From assembly GCA_030068145.1 (NCBI GenBank), contig JAPJBO010000088.1, positions 1 to 64,000 of the forward strand: a DNA stretch of 64,000 nt, read 5' to 3'. Of the stretch, positions 38,401 to 49,039 are shown in pieces. Every line of letters starts with the position of its first letter. The first letter of the stretch is position 1. Made by a program: the position numbers and the translations under genes. The DNA is from Diplonema papillatum. Taxonomy: Eukaryota; Euglenozoa; Diplonemea; Diplonemida; Diplonemidae. The notes below the pieces were generated by a model. That model made no database searches, had not been told where the DNA came from, and worked only from the letters and a program-made list of their open reading frames with translations.

Positions 38401-41400
38401 CCCCGTTCCGTCTGTACGTCGACTTCACCTCTGACATCATGTTCTTGCACTTAACGCACGCACACACCTGACGCTGGGGCAAGCTGTCGACGGGCTTGTT
38501 GTGTGCTGGGCTTCGCGTGGGTTTTGCGACATCAACCTCATCTTTCAGCGTCACCACGCATTCTGGTTTGGGGTGCGTTGTGCCACCGACGTCGTTCATG
38601 CTCTCGTTCTGAGCTGTCGTTTTTTGGGCTGTCGCCGGCTTTGCTGCGCACGGGCCTTCTTCGGCGCATTCGACGGTGGATGACGAGACTTGTGCGCCTT
38701 TCCCACGCGTTCCGCGTCGAGCATCGCCGGAATCGCCGCTGCCTGCCGGTTCACAAAGTCCAGCTTCGGATGCTGGCCGACCCCCGCGCAGCTGCGGGTC
38801 GAGCAGGTCGCGCAAAACCCAGCTGTTCGCACACTTCGAGCACAGATCGAAGTCGCACGTGGTGCAAGTGGTACGCGGACGCTTTCCTGCACTGTAGCTG
38901 CACACATTGCAGACGTAGCCTTTGTCGTCATCCCCGTTCCGTCTGTACGTCGACTTCACCTCTGACATCATGTTCTTGCACTTAACGCACGCACACACCT
39001 GACGCTGGGGCAAGCTGTCGACGGGCTTGTTGTGTGCTGGGCTTCGCGTGGGTTCTGCGACATCAACCTCTTCTTTCAGCGTTGCCATGCGTTCTGATTT
39101 GAAGTGTGTTGTGCGACCGACGACGTTCATGCCCTTGTTTGGAGCAGTCGTTTTTCGCGTTGCCATTGCCGCGCACCGGCCTTCTTCGGCGCTTTCGACG
39201 GTGGGTGACAAAACTTGTGCGCCTTCCCCAGGCGTTCCGCGTCGAACACCGCCGGGACCTGCTTCAGATGTTGGTCGACCCCCGCGCAGCAGCGGGTCCA
39301 GTCGGGGCAGCATGCGCAAAACCCAACTGTTCGCACATTCCGAGCACAGATCGAAGTCGCACGCGGTGCAAGCGACGCGCGTGCGCTTTACCCCGCTGTA
39401 GCTGCACACATCGCAGGTGTAACCCCTGCCGTCATCCCTGTTCCGCCTGTACGTCGACTTCACCTCTGACATCATGCTCTTGCACTTGACGCATGCATAC
39501 ACCTCACGCTGGGACAAGTTTTCGACGGGCTTGTTGTGTGCAGGGCTTCGCGTGGGTTCTGCGACATCTACCTCTTCTTTCAGCGTCACCACGCATTCTG
39601 GTTTGGAGTGTGTTGAGCTACCTACGTTTATGCTCTTGTTCTGAGCTGTCTTCTTTTGGGTTGTCTTCGGCGTTCCTGCGCACTGGTCTTCTTCGGAGCT
39701 TTTGTCGGTCGATGGCGAACTTTGTCTGGAGCGCTTTGCCTTGCGTTTGGAGGATTCTTCCTCTGGACTATAATCGCTGGACGACGAATCTCTCGTCTCT
39801 CCTTGAGCCGCGACCGAGCGGCGGTTTCGCTGGGACGAATTGTCGTCATGCTTGTTGTGTGCAGTGCTTTGCGTGCGTGCCAGGACAACAGCCTCTTTCA
39901 GCGTCGCCCGTTCGGGTTTGGAGTGTGTTGTGCTACCGACACCGTTTTGGCGCTTGTTCCGAGTTGTCTTCTTTTGGGTTGTCTTCGGTGTTCCGGCGCA
40001 CTGGTCTTCTTCGGAGCTTTTGTCGGTCGATGGCGAACTTTGTCTGGAGCGCTTTGCCTTGCGTTTGGACGATACTTCCTCTGGACAATCATCGCTGGAC
40101 GACGAATCTGTCGTCTCTCTTTGAGCCGACACCAATCGGCGGTTACGCTGAGACAACTTGTTGACAAGCTTGTCGTGTGCAGGGCTCTGCTTACGTGCCG
40201 AGACTTCAGCGTCTTTCAACGTCACCACCCGTTTCGGTTTGGAGTGTGTTGTGCTCCCGACGGTTATGCGCTTGTTCTGAGCTGTCTTCTTTTGGGTTGT
40301 CTTCGGCGTTCCGGCGCACTGGTCTTCTTTGGAGCTTTTGTCGGCCGATGGCGAACCATGCCTCGAGCGCTTTGCCTCGCGTTCGAAGAACTCTTCTTCT
40401 GGACTATCATCGCTGGACGATTCTTGAGCCGCGACCGAGCGGCGGTTGCCCGCGGGTCTCCTCCTAACCTTTTTCGCGCCTGGGCCCGGCAGCGGGGCGC
40501 CGGCGGGCTCGCGCGTGGGTTTCGGGCCCGGTTTGGGCATTTGCAGCGGCGCGTCGTCGCTGGTGTCGTCGTCGACGGGGTCGTGGACCGAGTAGTCGCT
40601 ATCGGCTGCGGATGCCGATGGAAGCTGGTCGTACGCGGTTTCGAACTCGGCGGTGAAGTGGGCCGGCAGGTGCAGGGCTGGTGTGATTCGGACGGACTCA
40701 CCCGAGAGCAGGTCGGCACGCGGGGGGACGGGGGCGAAGGACGTGGGGAGTTTTCCAGGCTTGACGGGGTTGGATGTGTCGTCGTCGATTGGTGTGAAGG
40801 TCTCGAGGGTCACTGGAAACACACAGAGACCCGCGGCGTCTTGCCACCCGGAAGACCAAAGGGACGAGAAGAGGACGGCGAGCCAGTACTCTTCGGTCAG
40901 GGAGAGGAAGTGCCCGCAGACGAGCTGGTTGTTCTCCGAGATCCGGCCGCAGGCGCGGCTGGCTTCCGAGAGGTCCTTCGAGGCCTGCGACAGCGACGGC
41001 TGCGACTCGGACTCGAACGCGGACGCGCCCTGCGTGCTCGCGCAGTAAGCGAGCTGCTCGACCTGCGCGCACAGCAGCCCGCAGCGAAGCCCGGTTCCGG
41101 CACGCGTGGCGCGGCCGCCGCCCGCCTTCAACTCAGCCCGCGCCACCGCCCACGCTTCCCCGTAGCCGAAGGCCCGCATCGCGGCCGGCAGCCTGTTGTA
41201 ACTCGCCGCCGTCCACTGCCCGGCCAGCGCGGCCGCCGCGTCCGCCGACTTCCAGCTCGGTTTCCTCCCCCCCCCGTCGTCGGTGCCGACGGCGGGCATC
41301 GCCAAACCCGCGCGAATCCTGCAACGCAGCTCGCGAAGCTTGCCAAGCGACGCCGGCAACTTCTCGAGAGCCTCGCAGACGTCTTGGAGCTCTCGGAAGG

Positions 41401-43862
41401 CGACCTTGTGCACCTTCAACCCCAGCGGCCCTGCCGGCATCCTGCGGAGCTCGGCACGCGCCCAGACCAGCACTTCGGTGCTCAGCTCGTGGTCAGCGGC
41501 GGCGCCCGGCTTCGCGGCCGCCGCGACGATCCGCGCGAGCAGCCGCTTGCCCATCGGCTCGGCCGGGAGCAGGTGCCTCCAGTACTCGTCCCACGTCTGG
41601 CCTGCGCCCTGGCGCTGCTCTTCCGCACCCCCAGCGGCGGGGAAGAGCGCGGCGGCGCCGAAGGCCAGCAGCGAGTCGAGCGTCCCAGGCGCGTCGGGCG
41701 CCGCGGCGTGTCTTGGGAAGCCCAGCGGCTGCGTAGGCTCGGCGCAGCGGGGGCAGGTCCGGCACGCAGTGGCGTGTCGCTTCTGCACGGTGTAGTGCAG
41801 GAGTTTTTCCTCGGCGGTGCCTTCGGTGACCAGGCGGAAGAACGCGACGCCGCGGGCGCCCGACCCCACGGCCGCTCCGACGGTGAACGGAGGGGACGAG
41901 ATCGACCGCCAGACGGCTTCGAAATCGGAGTCGGGTTCCATCGTGCTGCTGAAGGTGACGACCTGCTCGAGGGGTGTGTCCTGCAGGCTCACCCCCGTGG
42001 TGGTTAAGGCGGCGGGCATCGTGACGAGGACGCGGATGCCGTTTGGGTCGGATTCGGCGCGGAACGCGCGCAGCACGTCGTCGACCGCGCGCGTGTGCGC
42101 GCCCGGCGGCAGCCCGCCGACCGGGACTCCCGCCTCCTCTAGGAACCCGAGCACCAGCTCGTACGCCGCGACCGTCGCCGCCAACACCAGCGTCCTCCGC
42201 GCCTTGCCCAGGGGCGCCTGCCCCACCTCCGTTTCCCCTCCCCTCGGACAAGGCGGGAACCGCGGAATTGCCTGCGCCGCCTCCATTTCCCCCCCAGGCT
42301 CCCTCGGACTCTCCCCTGCAGCCGCGTCGGCCGTTGTCGCCCGCCCGGGGAGGGCGCGGCTTTTTCGCTTGCCCGGCGGCCGCCCGCGCCGCCGGGGTCC
42401 TTTCGGCGCTGCGTCGTCCGTTTTCGCGTCCGGATCCCCTTTGTCGTCGTTATCGTAGGCGAGGCTGACCGCACGCTTGCGCTTTTCGCCGCTCGCCGGG
42501 GGCGGCGCGGGAGGTTCGCTGGTGAGGAGTGCGAGGAGGAGTCGGAGCTTCGGCCCGTGGGTGAGGTACTCGGTGAGGGTGTTCGGGCGGCGGGCGAGGA
42601 AGAGCAGCGGGTGGTCTGCCACCAGCAGCAAGTCGACCAGCAGCTGCCGCTTCGCGGCGGCGGCGGCCGCCGCGTTCACGTTGGCGCCCCGCGCCGTGAG
42701 CGCGGCCCGCTCGCTGTGCACCAGGGCGCGGGCGAGGGCCGCCTGCAGCGCGCACGTCGGCACCGGCACCACGGTCTCCCGCTTGCCCGAAGCCTGGGGG
42801 GTGCCGCAGGCCCGGGCCGCGAGCACCGTCTCCGCCGCCTTCCACGCCGTCTTCACGCGGCGCGCCGCACTCCCGCCAGCAAGCGGCGGGGCGGGCCGCT
42901 GTTCCTGCAGCCCGGCGGTGAGTCCGCCGTGGTCGCGGCTGCTTCCCGACGACTTCCCGCCGGCTTCGGCGCGGGGCGTGTCCCCGGGAGGGCCCGGGGA
43001 CACGCCCTGCGCCGCTTCCGCCCTCAGAACGCCCCCGGCGATCAACGGCCCTTGCGGTCGCGCGGAATCCGCGCTTTTCGGCCCGAGGCCTTGCCCACGC
43101 GCATCATCGGCATTCCCGGCCGTTTCCGCCCCCAAAACGTCGGGCGCCACGTTTCCGGCGGTTCCCAGCGCGGGCCTTTGCAGTTGCGCGGACTCTGCGC
43201 CGAGGCTCGGCCCGAGGCCTTGCCCCCCCGCGGCGGCGTCCTTGGAAGTGCTCGAACGCACTCCCCGCGCCGCTTCCGCCCTCAGAACGCCCCCGGCGAT
43301 TTCCGGCGGCCCTTGCGGTCGCGCGGAATCCGCGCCTTTCGGCCCGAGGCCTTGCCCGCGCGCGTCCCAGGGAGCGCCCGGAGACCTCGCAAGACCCCCG
43401 GCTGCCGCAGCCTCGCTGCTCCCGGCATTTTCCGGCGGGCTCCTCCGCGGTTGCGCGGGTGGGCCCACACGGCCACCCGGAGGGTCGCCGGCTGCCCACA
43501 GTGTTTGGCGGGCCCGGCGGGGGTTGACCTTGTACTGCTCGAAGAGGTCCCGCAGCGAGGGCTCGCCGGCGTCTGGGAGCACCGGGTACAGCGCCCGGAA
43601 CTCCGGCAGCCTGCTCGCTAGGTCGCCGGAGAGGAACTTGTACAGCCCGTGGAGGTGCGCGTGCAGCCTAGTCGCTTCGTGCACGTCGCTTCCCGACTTC
43701 TCCAGCAGGCACAGCCCTGTGTGCCGCCCGGCGGCCGGCTCGCCGGCGCCGGCGCCCCCGCCCGCATGGCAGGACCCACAGCACGACGGGATGTGGATCC
43801 TGAAACCCGCGTCCAACGCGCCGACCACGGTCGACGCGCCGTCGTGAGAAAACGGCGCGAAC
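35401..43862 (-). CDS. Inactive CHD paralogue, exon 2 (degenerate lobe 2, acidic repeats, four Cys-rich ZZ-like domains)
   Basis: This 8,462-nt exon follows acceptor CCAACACAG. Joined to exon 1 it gives VVVDERFAPFSHDGAS in frame. Next comes a long Gly/Ala/Pro insertion with repeated ARGQGLGPK-type units. A recognisable but degenerate helicase lobe 2 follows (RTLVLAATVAAYELVLGFLE, VLVTMPAALTTTGVSLQ, VAFFRLVTEGTAEEKLL). It lacks the motif V GGxGI core and the motif VI Arg residues (DFEAVWRSISSPP instead). Further on are a SANT-like stretch, three acidic/basic 'SSSDDSPEEESSKRKAKRSR' repeats, then four 177-aa units. Each unit has a Cys-rich domain with CxxC, CDVC and CTxCDFDLCSxCANSW, like a ZZ finger. 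About eight NDDSNPIARNAAAFSTRLSS-type repeats and a C-terminal region shared with the active CHD follow. The open frame continues past the proposed donor to 35330. Confidence 0.75.
37990..39055 (-). repeat. 531-bp tandem duplication encoding two identical ZZ-like units
   Basis: Two consecutive 531-bp (177-codon) blocks are essentially identical at nucleotide level, including silent positions; the first visible difference is at the block edges. The flanking first and fourth units are diverged. The duplication keeps frame. Confidence 0.93.
39600..40440 (-). repeat. Three in-frame repeats of an acidic/basic Ser-rich unit
   Basis: Units of about 300 bp encode TRDSSSSDDSPEEESSKRKA, then DKSSEEDQCAGTPKTTQKKT, then THSKPE and a NKPVxNLSQRNRR end. 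The same linker (THxKPECVVTLK...AHNKPV) joins the downstream ZZ-like units. Both repeat sets therefore expanded from one ancestral module. Confidence 0.85.
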
Positions 43863-43939
43863 CTGTGTTGGGATGGAGGGTTCGACAGGCGGAGGAGAAT
43901 CTTCCCGGCAATGGCTGAGTTCCATGTAGGTAGAGCGGA

Positions 43940-44250
43940 GGGGTAGTAGTAGTAGTAGTATGTGTCGTCTGCCGAAGCAGCCGGAGACAGCAGGCGCAGG
44001 GGGCAGGTCTTGCTTTACAATTCTCTTCTTCATGGAGACCCGCCCCCGGCAATCCCGACTGTCCAATCACTGTCAAGAAAGGTTTGTGCCCTATAGTGAT
44101 GAGGTGGTTAACCAGGCCCCCACGAAGCCTTATACACAACACGGCTACAACACAAGGATGCAGCCCTGCTTAGGTGTGCACTCAGCCATCACAGGGCCCC
44201 AGATCTCGCTACTTGACCTGACACAGCTGCCACCCAGAAGGCCGCAGCAG
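43940..44250 (+). mobile_element. Element G copy 1 (core in orientation 1)
   Basis: The left flank TGCCGAAGCAGCCG...CAGGTCTTGCTTTA and the right flank AGCTGCCACCCAGAAGG...GCAG are in direct orientation relative to copy 2. The core reads GGCAATCCCGACTGTCC to CTCGCTACTTGACCTGAC. Confidence 0.8.
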
Positions 44251-44529
44251 TAACCTTCGCAATGAAGGCACGCGCGGCTGAGTGTATGTAGGCGATCCAT
44301 ACAACAGCTGCATCAGACGCAGCTTGATCCGAGAGCTCGCTAGGGGAGGTGACGCTGCTCACCTGCCAGTCTCACGACTGACTGCTGCCCCATAAGAGCG
44401 GAGGGGGAAAAACAAAACACAACTACAAAGTGCGCGCTAAAGCACAGCCCTTCGTTGAGATTCTGCAATTGGCCTACATTGTTGGAACACCTTGCAGTTT
44501 CTCGGGCACCCTATTACTCGCGCTTGCAG

Positions 44530-44840
44530 GCACTCCGTAGTAGTAGTATGTCTGCCGAAGCAGCCGAAGACAGCAGGCGCCGGGGCAGGTCTTGCTTTAC
44601 TTTTCTGTTCATTGGTCAGGTCAAGTGGCGAGATCTGGGACCCTGTGATGGCTGCACATCTAAGCTGGGCTGCATCCTCGTGTTGTAGCCGTGTTGTGTG
44701 CAAGGCGTCATGGGGGCCGGTCAACCACCTCATCACTATAGGGCACAACCCTTTCTCGCGACCGTGATTGGACAGTCGGGATTGCCTGGGGGCTCTCTGA
44801 TCCATGAGCTGCCACCCTGGCGACCGCAGTCTCCTTCGAG
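44530..44840 (+). mobile_element. Element G copy 2 (core inverted)
   Basis: The flanks match copy 1 in the same orientation, but the roughly 200-bp core is its reverse complement, reading GTCAGGTCAAGTGGCGAGAT to GGACAGTCGGGATTGCC. No recombinase or clear recombination site was identified. Confidence 0.8.
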
Positions 44841-44990
44841 GAAGATAAAAAGGGATGCAAAAACAGCAACAGGTAAAATGGGAGTGTACGGCTCCCAAAG
44901 TGGGGTACGAAACCTTTAGGGACTAGTCCCCTGTATTTTTGCACCGCGGTGTTGTGTGCACCTCGTTCTTCGTCTCAGGTTTCGTCGCTC
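44840..44990 (+). repeat. Family E repeat
   Basis: Shared with 57.55-57.72 and 58.47-58.64 kb: CTTCGAGGAAGAT, AAAGGGATGCAAAA, GTGTACGGCTCCCAAAGTGG, GGACTAGTCCC and CACCGCGGTGTTGTGTGCAC. Its function is unknown. Confidence 0.8.
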
Positions 44991-45143
44991 TTGAACGCAG
45001 ACCAATCCAAAGTCAGAGCTCATCAGTGGGTCCTTTGGATGGGGATTTTCAGTCCTGTTCCGGTGCGAGCACAACTTGGTTTCATTGTGTTTCTCCTTCC
45101 TCTGCATTCGTTTTTTTTTTAAAAAAGGGGGGGCGTTGCAAAC

Positions 45144-46660
45144 CGTTCGTCGACGACCACCGCGGTGTATTTGAGGCTCCGCAGGTACTGATCCCGCCGG
45201 AGCTGCGACAGAGAAGTGGAGTAGACGTGTGCCTGCCCGGCGGTCGATGTCGCGGCGCGATGGTTGCGGCTCCGCTCGCTGTAGTCGAAGAACGCGACGC
45301 GCTTAAAGGACAGCCCGTCTTCCGTGCTTGCGTGCGAGACGGCGTGCAGGCCCGGCCCAAACTCCTCGGCGGCACGCACCCAGTGGTTGGCGGCGTGCTC
45401 GGAGTCCGATGCGTTCACGACGAGGAATGGCCCCTGCCCCCTCAGTCGGTGCAGCGCCACGAAGAACAGCACGGCCGCGGCGGACGCGGCGGAGAAGATC
45501 CGGGCCGGCACCGCCGCCTCGGCCGTGTCCGCGAGGCTCCCGTGCGGGTTCGGCAGCGTCACCCCTGTCGACCCCCGCGCCCACCTCTCGACGGTCGCGG
45601 CGACGAGCTGCGCGAGCTCCGGCCCCGCGGCGGCGCCGCCGGCGCGGCCGAGGTCCCAGGTCGCGACCATCGCCGCCAGCTGCCGCGCGAACCCCGGCGC
45701 CAGCCGGGAGGGCCGCTGCTTCTTCCGCCGGAACCGCCGCGGCTCCCGCGCCGCGGCCCACCGGCCGAGCAGCGCGGGCCCGTGGCTGGCCACGAAGGCC
45801 TCGCCGTCGACCCAGCTCGCGTGCGCGTACGCCAGCCCGCACCACTTGACGAGCACGGACGGCACCCCGCGGCGGTACTCGACGCCGGCGATCCGCTCCG
45901 GGCGGCGCGCCAGGCACTCCGCCGTGAACGCAGCGGAATCACGGGCATCCCCGGCGCAGATCGACCGGAGCGCGAGCCGCCGCTCGACGGTCGCGAGCTT
46001 GCGCAAGTCGTCGGCTGCCGAATCGAACGGGAAGAACGAGTGCGAAGGAGACGAAGCCGGCGGCTCCGGGAGGTCTCGGCGGGTAGCCGACGGGTTAGCG
46101 GCGCAATACGCGACCGCGAGGCAGGGCCGGAGCCTCCCGCGCTTGGCGGTGTGCGGGACGTCGCCCGCCGGTATCCACTGCATGTGAGACGGGGTGCACC
46201 TGTCGAGCTTCACTAGGTACTCGAGGTCGCCCTTCTCGCCGGTGCGGCGGTGCCCGACGATTTCCGACGGAACGGCCGCCGGCGCGTCGCCGCCGTCGTC
46301 GCTGGTGGAGCAGCTCCCGTCGCCCGGCTCCCGCACCCGCGCCCGGATGCCGTGCGCCTTCCAAAACCGCGCCCGCGCCGCGTCCGGCGCCGGGGGGTCG
46401 CTCGTGGCGCTGGTTTCGCTGGTTCCCCCGCTTTCCTCCTCGCTGCCGCCACTGTCCCCGCTTGCCTCCTCACCATCGCCGCTGGGCTCACTCTCCTCCT
46501 TGCCGCCGTCGCCTTCCTCCTCGCCGCCTCCGCTGGCACCATCCTCCGAGTCATCGTCGCTCCAGCTCCTCCTCCCGCCTCCGCTACCGCTGCCCTTGCT
46601 CCAGGCAGCCTGGGATAGCGCGTCGTCGTCATCCGACTCGCTGAACTCGAGCACCTTCAT
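45144..46660 (-). CDS. Inactive CHD paralogue, exon 1 (chromodomain-like pair, ATPase lobe 1 without Walker A)
   Basis: The exon starts at ATG (MKVLEFSESDDDD) and encodes 505 aa plus two bases. The N-terminus is acidic and Ser-rich. Chromodomain-like segments lie at about 131-180 (YLVKLDRCTPSHMQWI) and 253-300 (VLVKWCGLAYAHASWVDGE). The ATPase lobe keeps the landmark GPFLVVNASDSEHAANHW (normally GPFLVVxPLSTLxNW) and LKYTAVVVDER at motif II. Where LADEMGLGKT should be, it reads SLADTAEAAVP, so the phosphate-binding Lys/Thr are lost. Motif II keeps D-E but not the H. The spliced model of four exons is about 3,639 aa, roughly 1.5-2 times usual CHD length. A scaffold or reader role without ATP hydrolysis is inferred. 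Confidence 0.8.
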
Positions 46661-46857
46661 CTACTTTTTCTCGTTGTTTTTTTTTTTTGTGTTTCCGGCG
46701 ATATTCTTTTTTTTTTTTTTTTTTTTTTGGCGAGCAAGTGCTCGCAAAAAAGAAGTGGGAGAAGGGGCGAGAACCGTTGTTGGGAAGGAAGAGGAGGGGA
46801 GTGCGCGTGCGCGCTACTCCCCTTATTCTCTTTGTTCCTGCGTGGGGGGAGGGGTTG

Positions 46858-46965
46858 GAATGGGTATGTGCTCAACACCGCACTGGTCCCGTCTGCGCCG
46901 TGTTTCGGTCCTTCAAGCCACGGACACATAAGGCGGACCATCATCAGCGCGGAACCTGAGTGTCT
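46858..46965 (+). repeat. Family B dispersed repeat, best copy
   Basis: The copy contains CACTGGTCCCGTCTGCGCCG and CCACGGACACATAAGGCGGA with the following CATCATCAGCG. It lies just upstream of the inactive CHD start, so it may sit in that gene's promoter or leader. Confidence 0.75.
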
Positions 46966-47117
46966 GCAGACAGGACTGCGGTGTGAGTCTGGTTTGTCAG
47001 GCGGCTGGGGGGGCGTCGTTGTATGATGGTCTAGCTTTAAGGGAATTTTTGGAAAGGCGTGCGTGGGGGGAGAAGTGAGACGTTCACTGCGGTCAAGAGA
47101 GTAGTGTGCGCGTCGCG

Positions 47118-47284
47118 GGTATCCACTCCGTCCCTATCTCTTGAAACTGCATCGAAGTGCCTGCCGCTGTTTATCACGGTGAATCACGGTCCACCACGGG
47201 TCTATCAGGTCCATCTCGAGTCCCTAGAGCTGCATCGAGTGCCCGGTGCTGTATTCTTCGGTCTATCACGGTCTATCAAGAGGC
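47118..47284. mobile_element. Family C MITE, truncated at the right end
   Basis: The copy matches from TCCGTCCCTATCTCTTGAAA to GGTCTATCAAGAGG. It then changes abruptly into a CHD exon fragment instead of reaching GATGGACCGGCTCA. Confidence 0.8.
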
Positions 47285-47602
47285 TCAATGTGGGACGGCA
47301 AGAATCCGTCGAGCTTGACCAGGTACTTAAGGTCGCCCTTCTCGCTGCCGGGAGGTGCCGCGGCGATGCCCGACGATTTCATAAAGACCCCACTTTTTCC
47401 GACAGAAAAGGGGTCGTCAGAAACCCAAAACCGGGAACCAACCACACAGGTGGCGCTAAAACGCTCCGGAAATCCAGAAGAAGTGCTCAGATGCTCGTTT
47501 AGGCTGGAATAGTGGCTGCAGGATGCAAAAACAAGCCGACGGATCGCCGCTTTCCTCGCCGTCTCCGCTGGCCCCAGCCTCCGAGTCGCCGTCGCTCCTA
47601 CC
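47283..47602 (-). pseudogene. Broken partial copy of inactive CHD exon 1
   Basis: Positions 47283-47380 match the chromodomain 1 segment at 46181-46266 (GACCTTAAGTACCTGGTCAA on the minus strand, encoding DLKYLVK), with insertions that shift the frame. Positions 47545-47602 match the acidic N-terminal segment at 46515-46570. Unrelated sequence lies between them. No open frame spans the region, so it is a relic of duplication. Confidence 0.7.
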
Positions 47603-47740
47603 TAAGCATCAAGAGGTGCCCTAAAACGAAAACGCCTGCAAAGGGCCCAGACGCTGAATGGACCTGCAAAGGCAACACTCAATCACTGCAGCAGCCAGGG
47701 GCGTGCGCAGCGACGACGGCTGCCTATTGGCACGCTGGGT

Positions 47741-47918
47741 TGAGCCGGTCCGTCCCTATCTCTTGAACCTGCATCGAAGTGCCTGCCGCTGTTTATCACA
47801 GTGAATCACGGTCCACCACGGTCTATCAGGTCCATCTCTAGTCCCTAGAGCTGCATCGAATTGCCCGGTGCTGTATTCTTCGGTATCACGGTCTATCAAG
47901 AGGGGATGGACCGGCTCA
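47741..47918. mobile_element. Family C MITE (hAT-like) with perfect 8-bp target duplication
   Basis: The 178-bp element runs TGAGCCGGTCC...GGACCGGCTCA and is flanked on both sides by CGCTGGGT. An 8-bp duplication with short TIRs is characteristic of hAT-superfamily insertion. It has no coding capacity, so the transposase must be elsewhere. Confidence 0.9.
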
Positions 47919-49039
47919 CGCTGGGTGGATGAAAGGAAGGGGGGGGGGGAACAAGCGAACGTTTTCGGTCGTTCTTTCCTGATACTTCCCGGCCGATGCG
48001 GGGGACCGCCTTGTCTTCGTCTTTTTGAGAGCACCCATTGTGAGGTGCGCCCGGGCGCGGGAGGTAAATGATTGACGCGAGGGAGCCCCCCTCAAAGAAA
48101 AAATACGCCAGGCGAGAGAAAGAGAAGGGAGAGGGAGAGAGGAAGAGAGACCTGAAGTCACTCCACACACCGGGCAGAAACCTCAGATGGCTCGATGAGT
48201 CTTCCAACGCGTCACCCTGCGTTGACACGCCGTCGTGCACGTCAACACCACTACCAGTTTCCCATGGTTTCGTTTCATCCAGGCGCAGCTAACCCTTTTC
48301 TCGGATCCCAACGAGGATACTCGACCTGAGCCAATCCACCTACCCCCTCTGAAAGCGACCTGACCAGGGTGAAGTGGCTCACGACCTCAAATTTCTGAGC
48401 AGTAAATGTTTGTGGACCGGGCGCTGACTTCTGATTGTATCAAGTCTTTGGTAGAGCAATGGTACGTGCCGCTTCCAACGTTTGATTACAACTGAGCCGC
48501 CACTCGTTGAGACCCGTATACTGGTTGGTGGGTCACAAATGACAGCGAAAAAAAGCAAATGTTGCGGTGTCTCACTCTTCTCTTCGCCGTTGGCCACTGT
48601 CGCGTAAAGAGGGCTATATCAACTGTTGCTGTGTGCGTATCACTTCGGGGAGGGTGGCGCATTCTGGCGAGCTCAGGTATAAGGAGGAACAATTCCTTTT
48701 CGCAAGCGTCCCTCCTTTGGTTTCTGGATTGCACCAAAAAAAGGTACCTCGTGATGGGCGCTGCGTGTGCAGGGCACTGTATGCGTCTTGCGACTGGGCA
48801 GGGTTCATTACGACTAGCGAAAGATACTACTATTAGCGCCTCTTCGTTGGACGTTGCATGGTTCGTGTCAATCAAATCATGTCCTCAAAATCTCCTGGCA
48901 AAACAAATCGAAAGACAATCGTTTTGTATGATCCTTTTTCATACGACAGATTTTGCGCGGCGTGTCCTTTTATTAGTATTACCCGCATGTGCTCAGGAGG
49001 TGGATGGATACTGCACCGCGTGTGGGTGAGTACTCATCC

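Larger units (their letters stand above)
43863..45143 (-). other. First intron of the inactive CHD gene, carrying two copies of an element with inverted cores
   Basis: The intron is 1,281 bp with donor GAACG|GTTTGC and acceptor CAACACAG|GTTCG, in phase 2. It contains two copies of a roughly 300-bp element and one family E repeat. It interrupts the motif II (Walker B) region. Confidence 0.75.
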
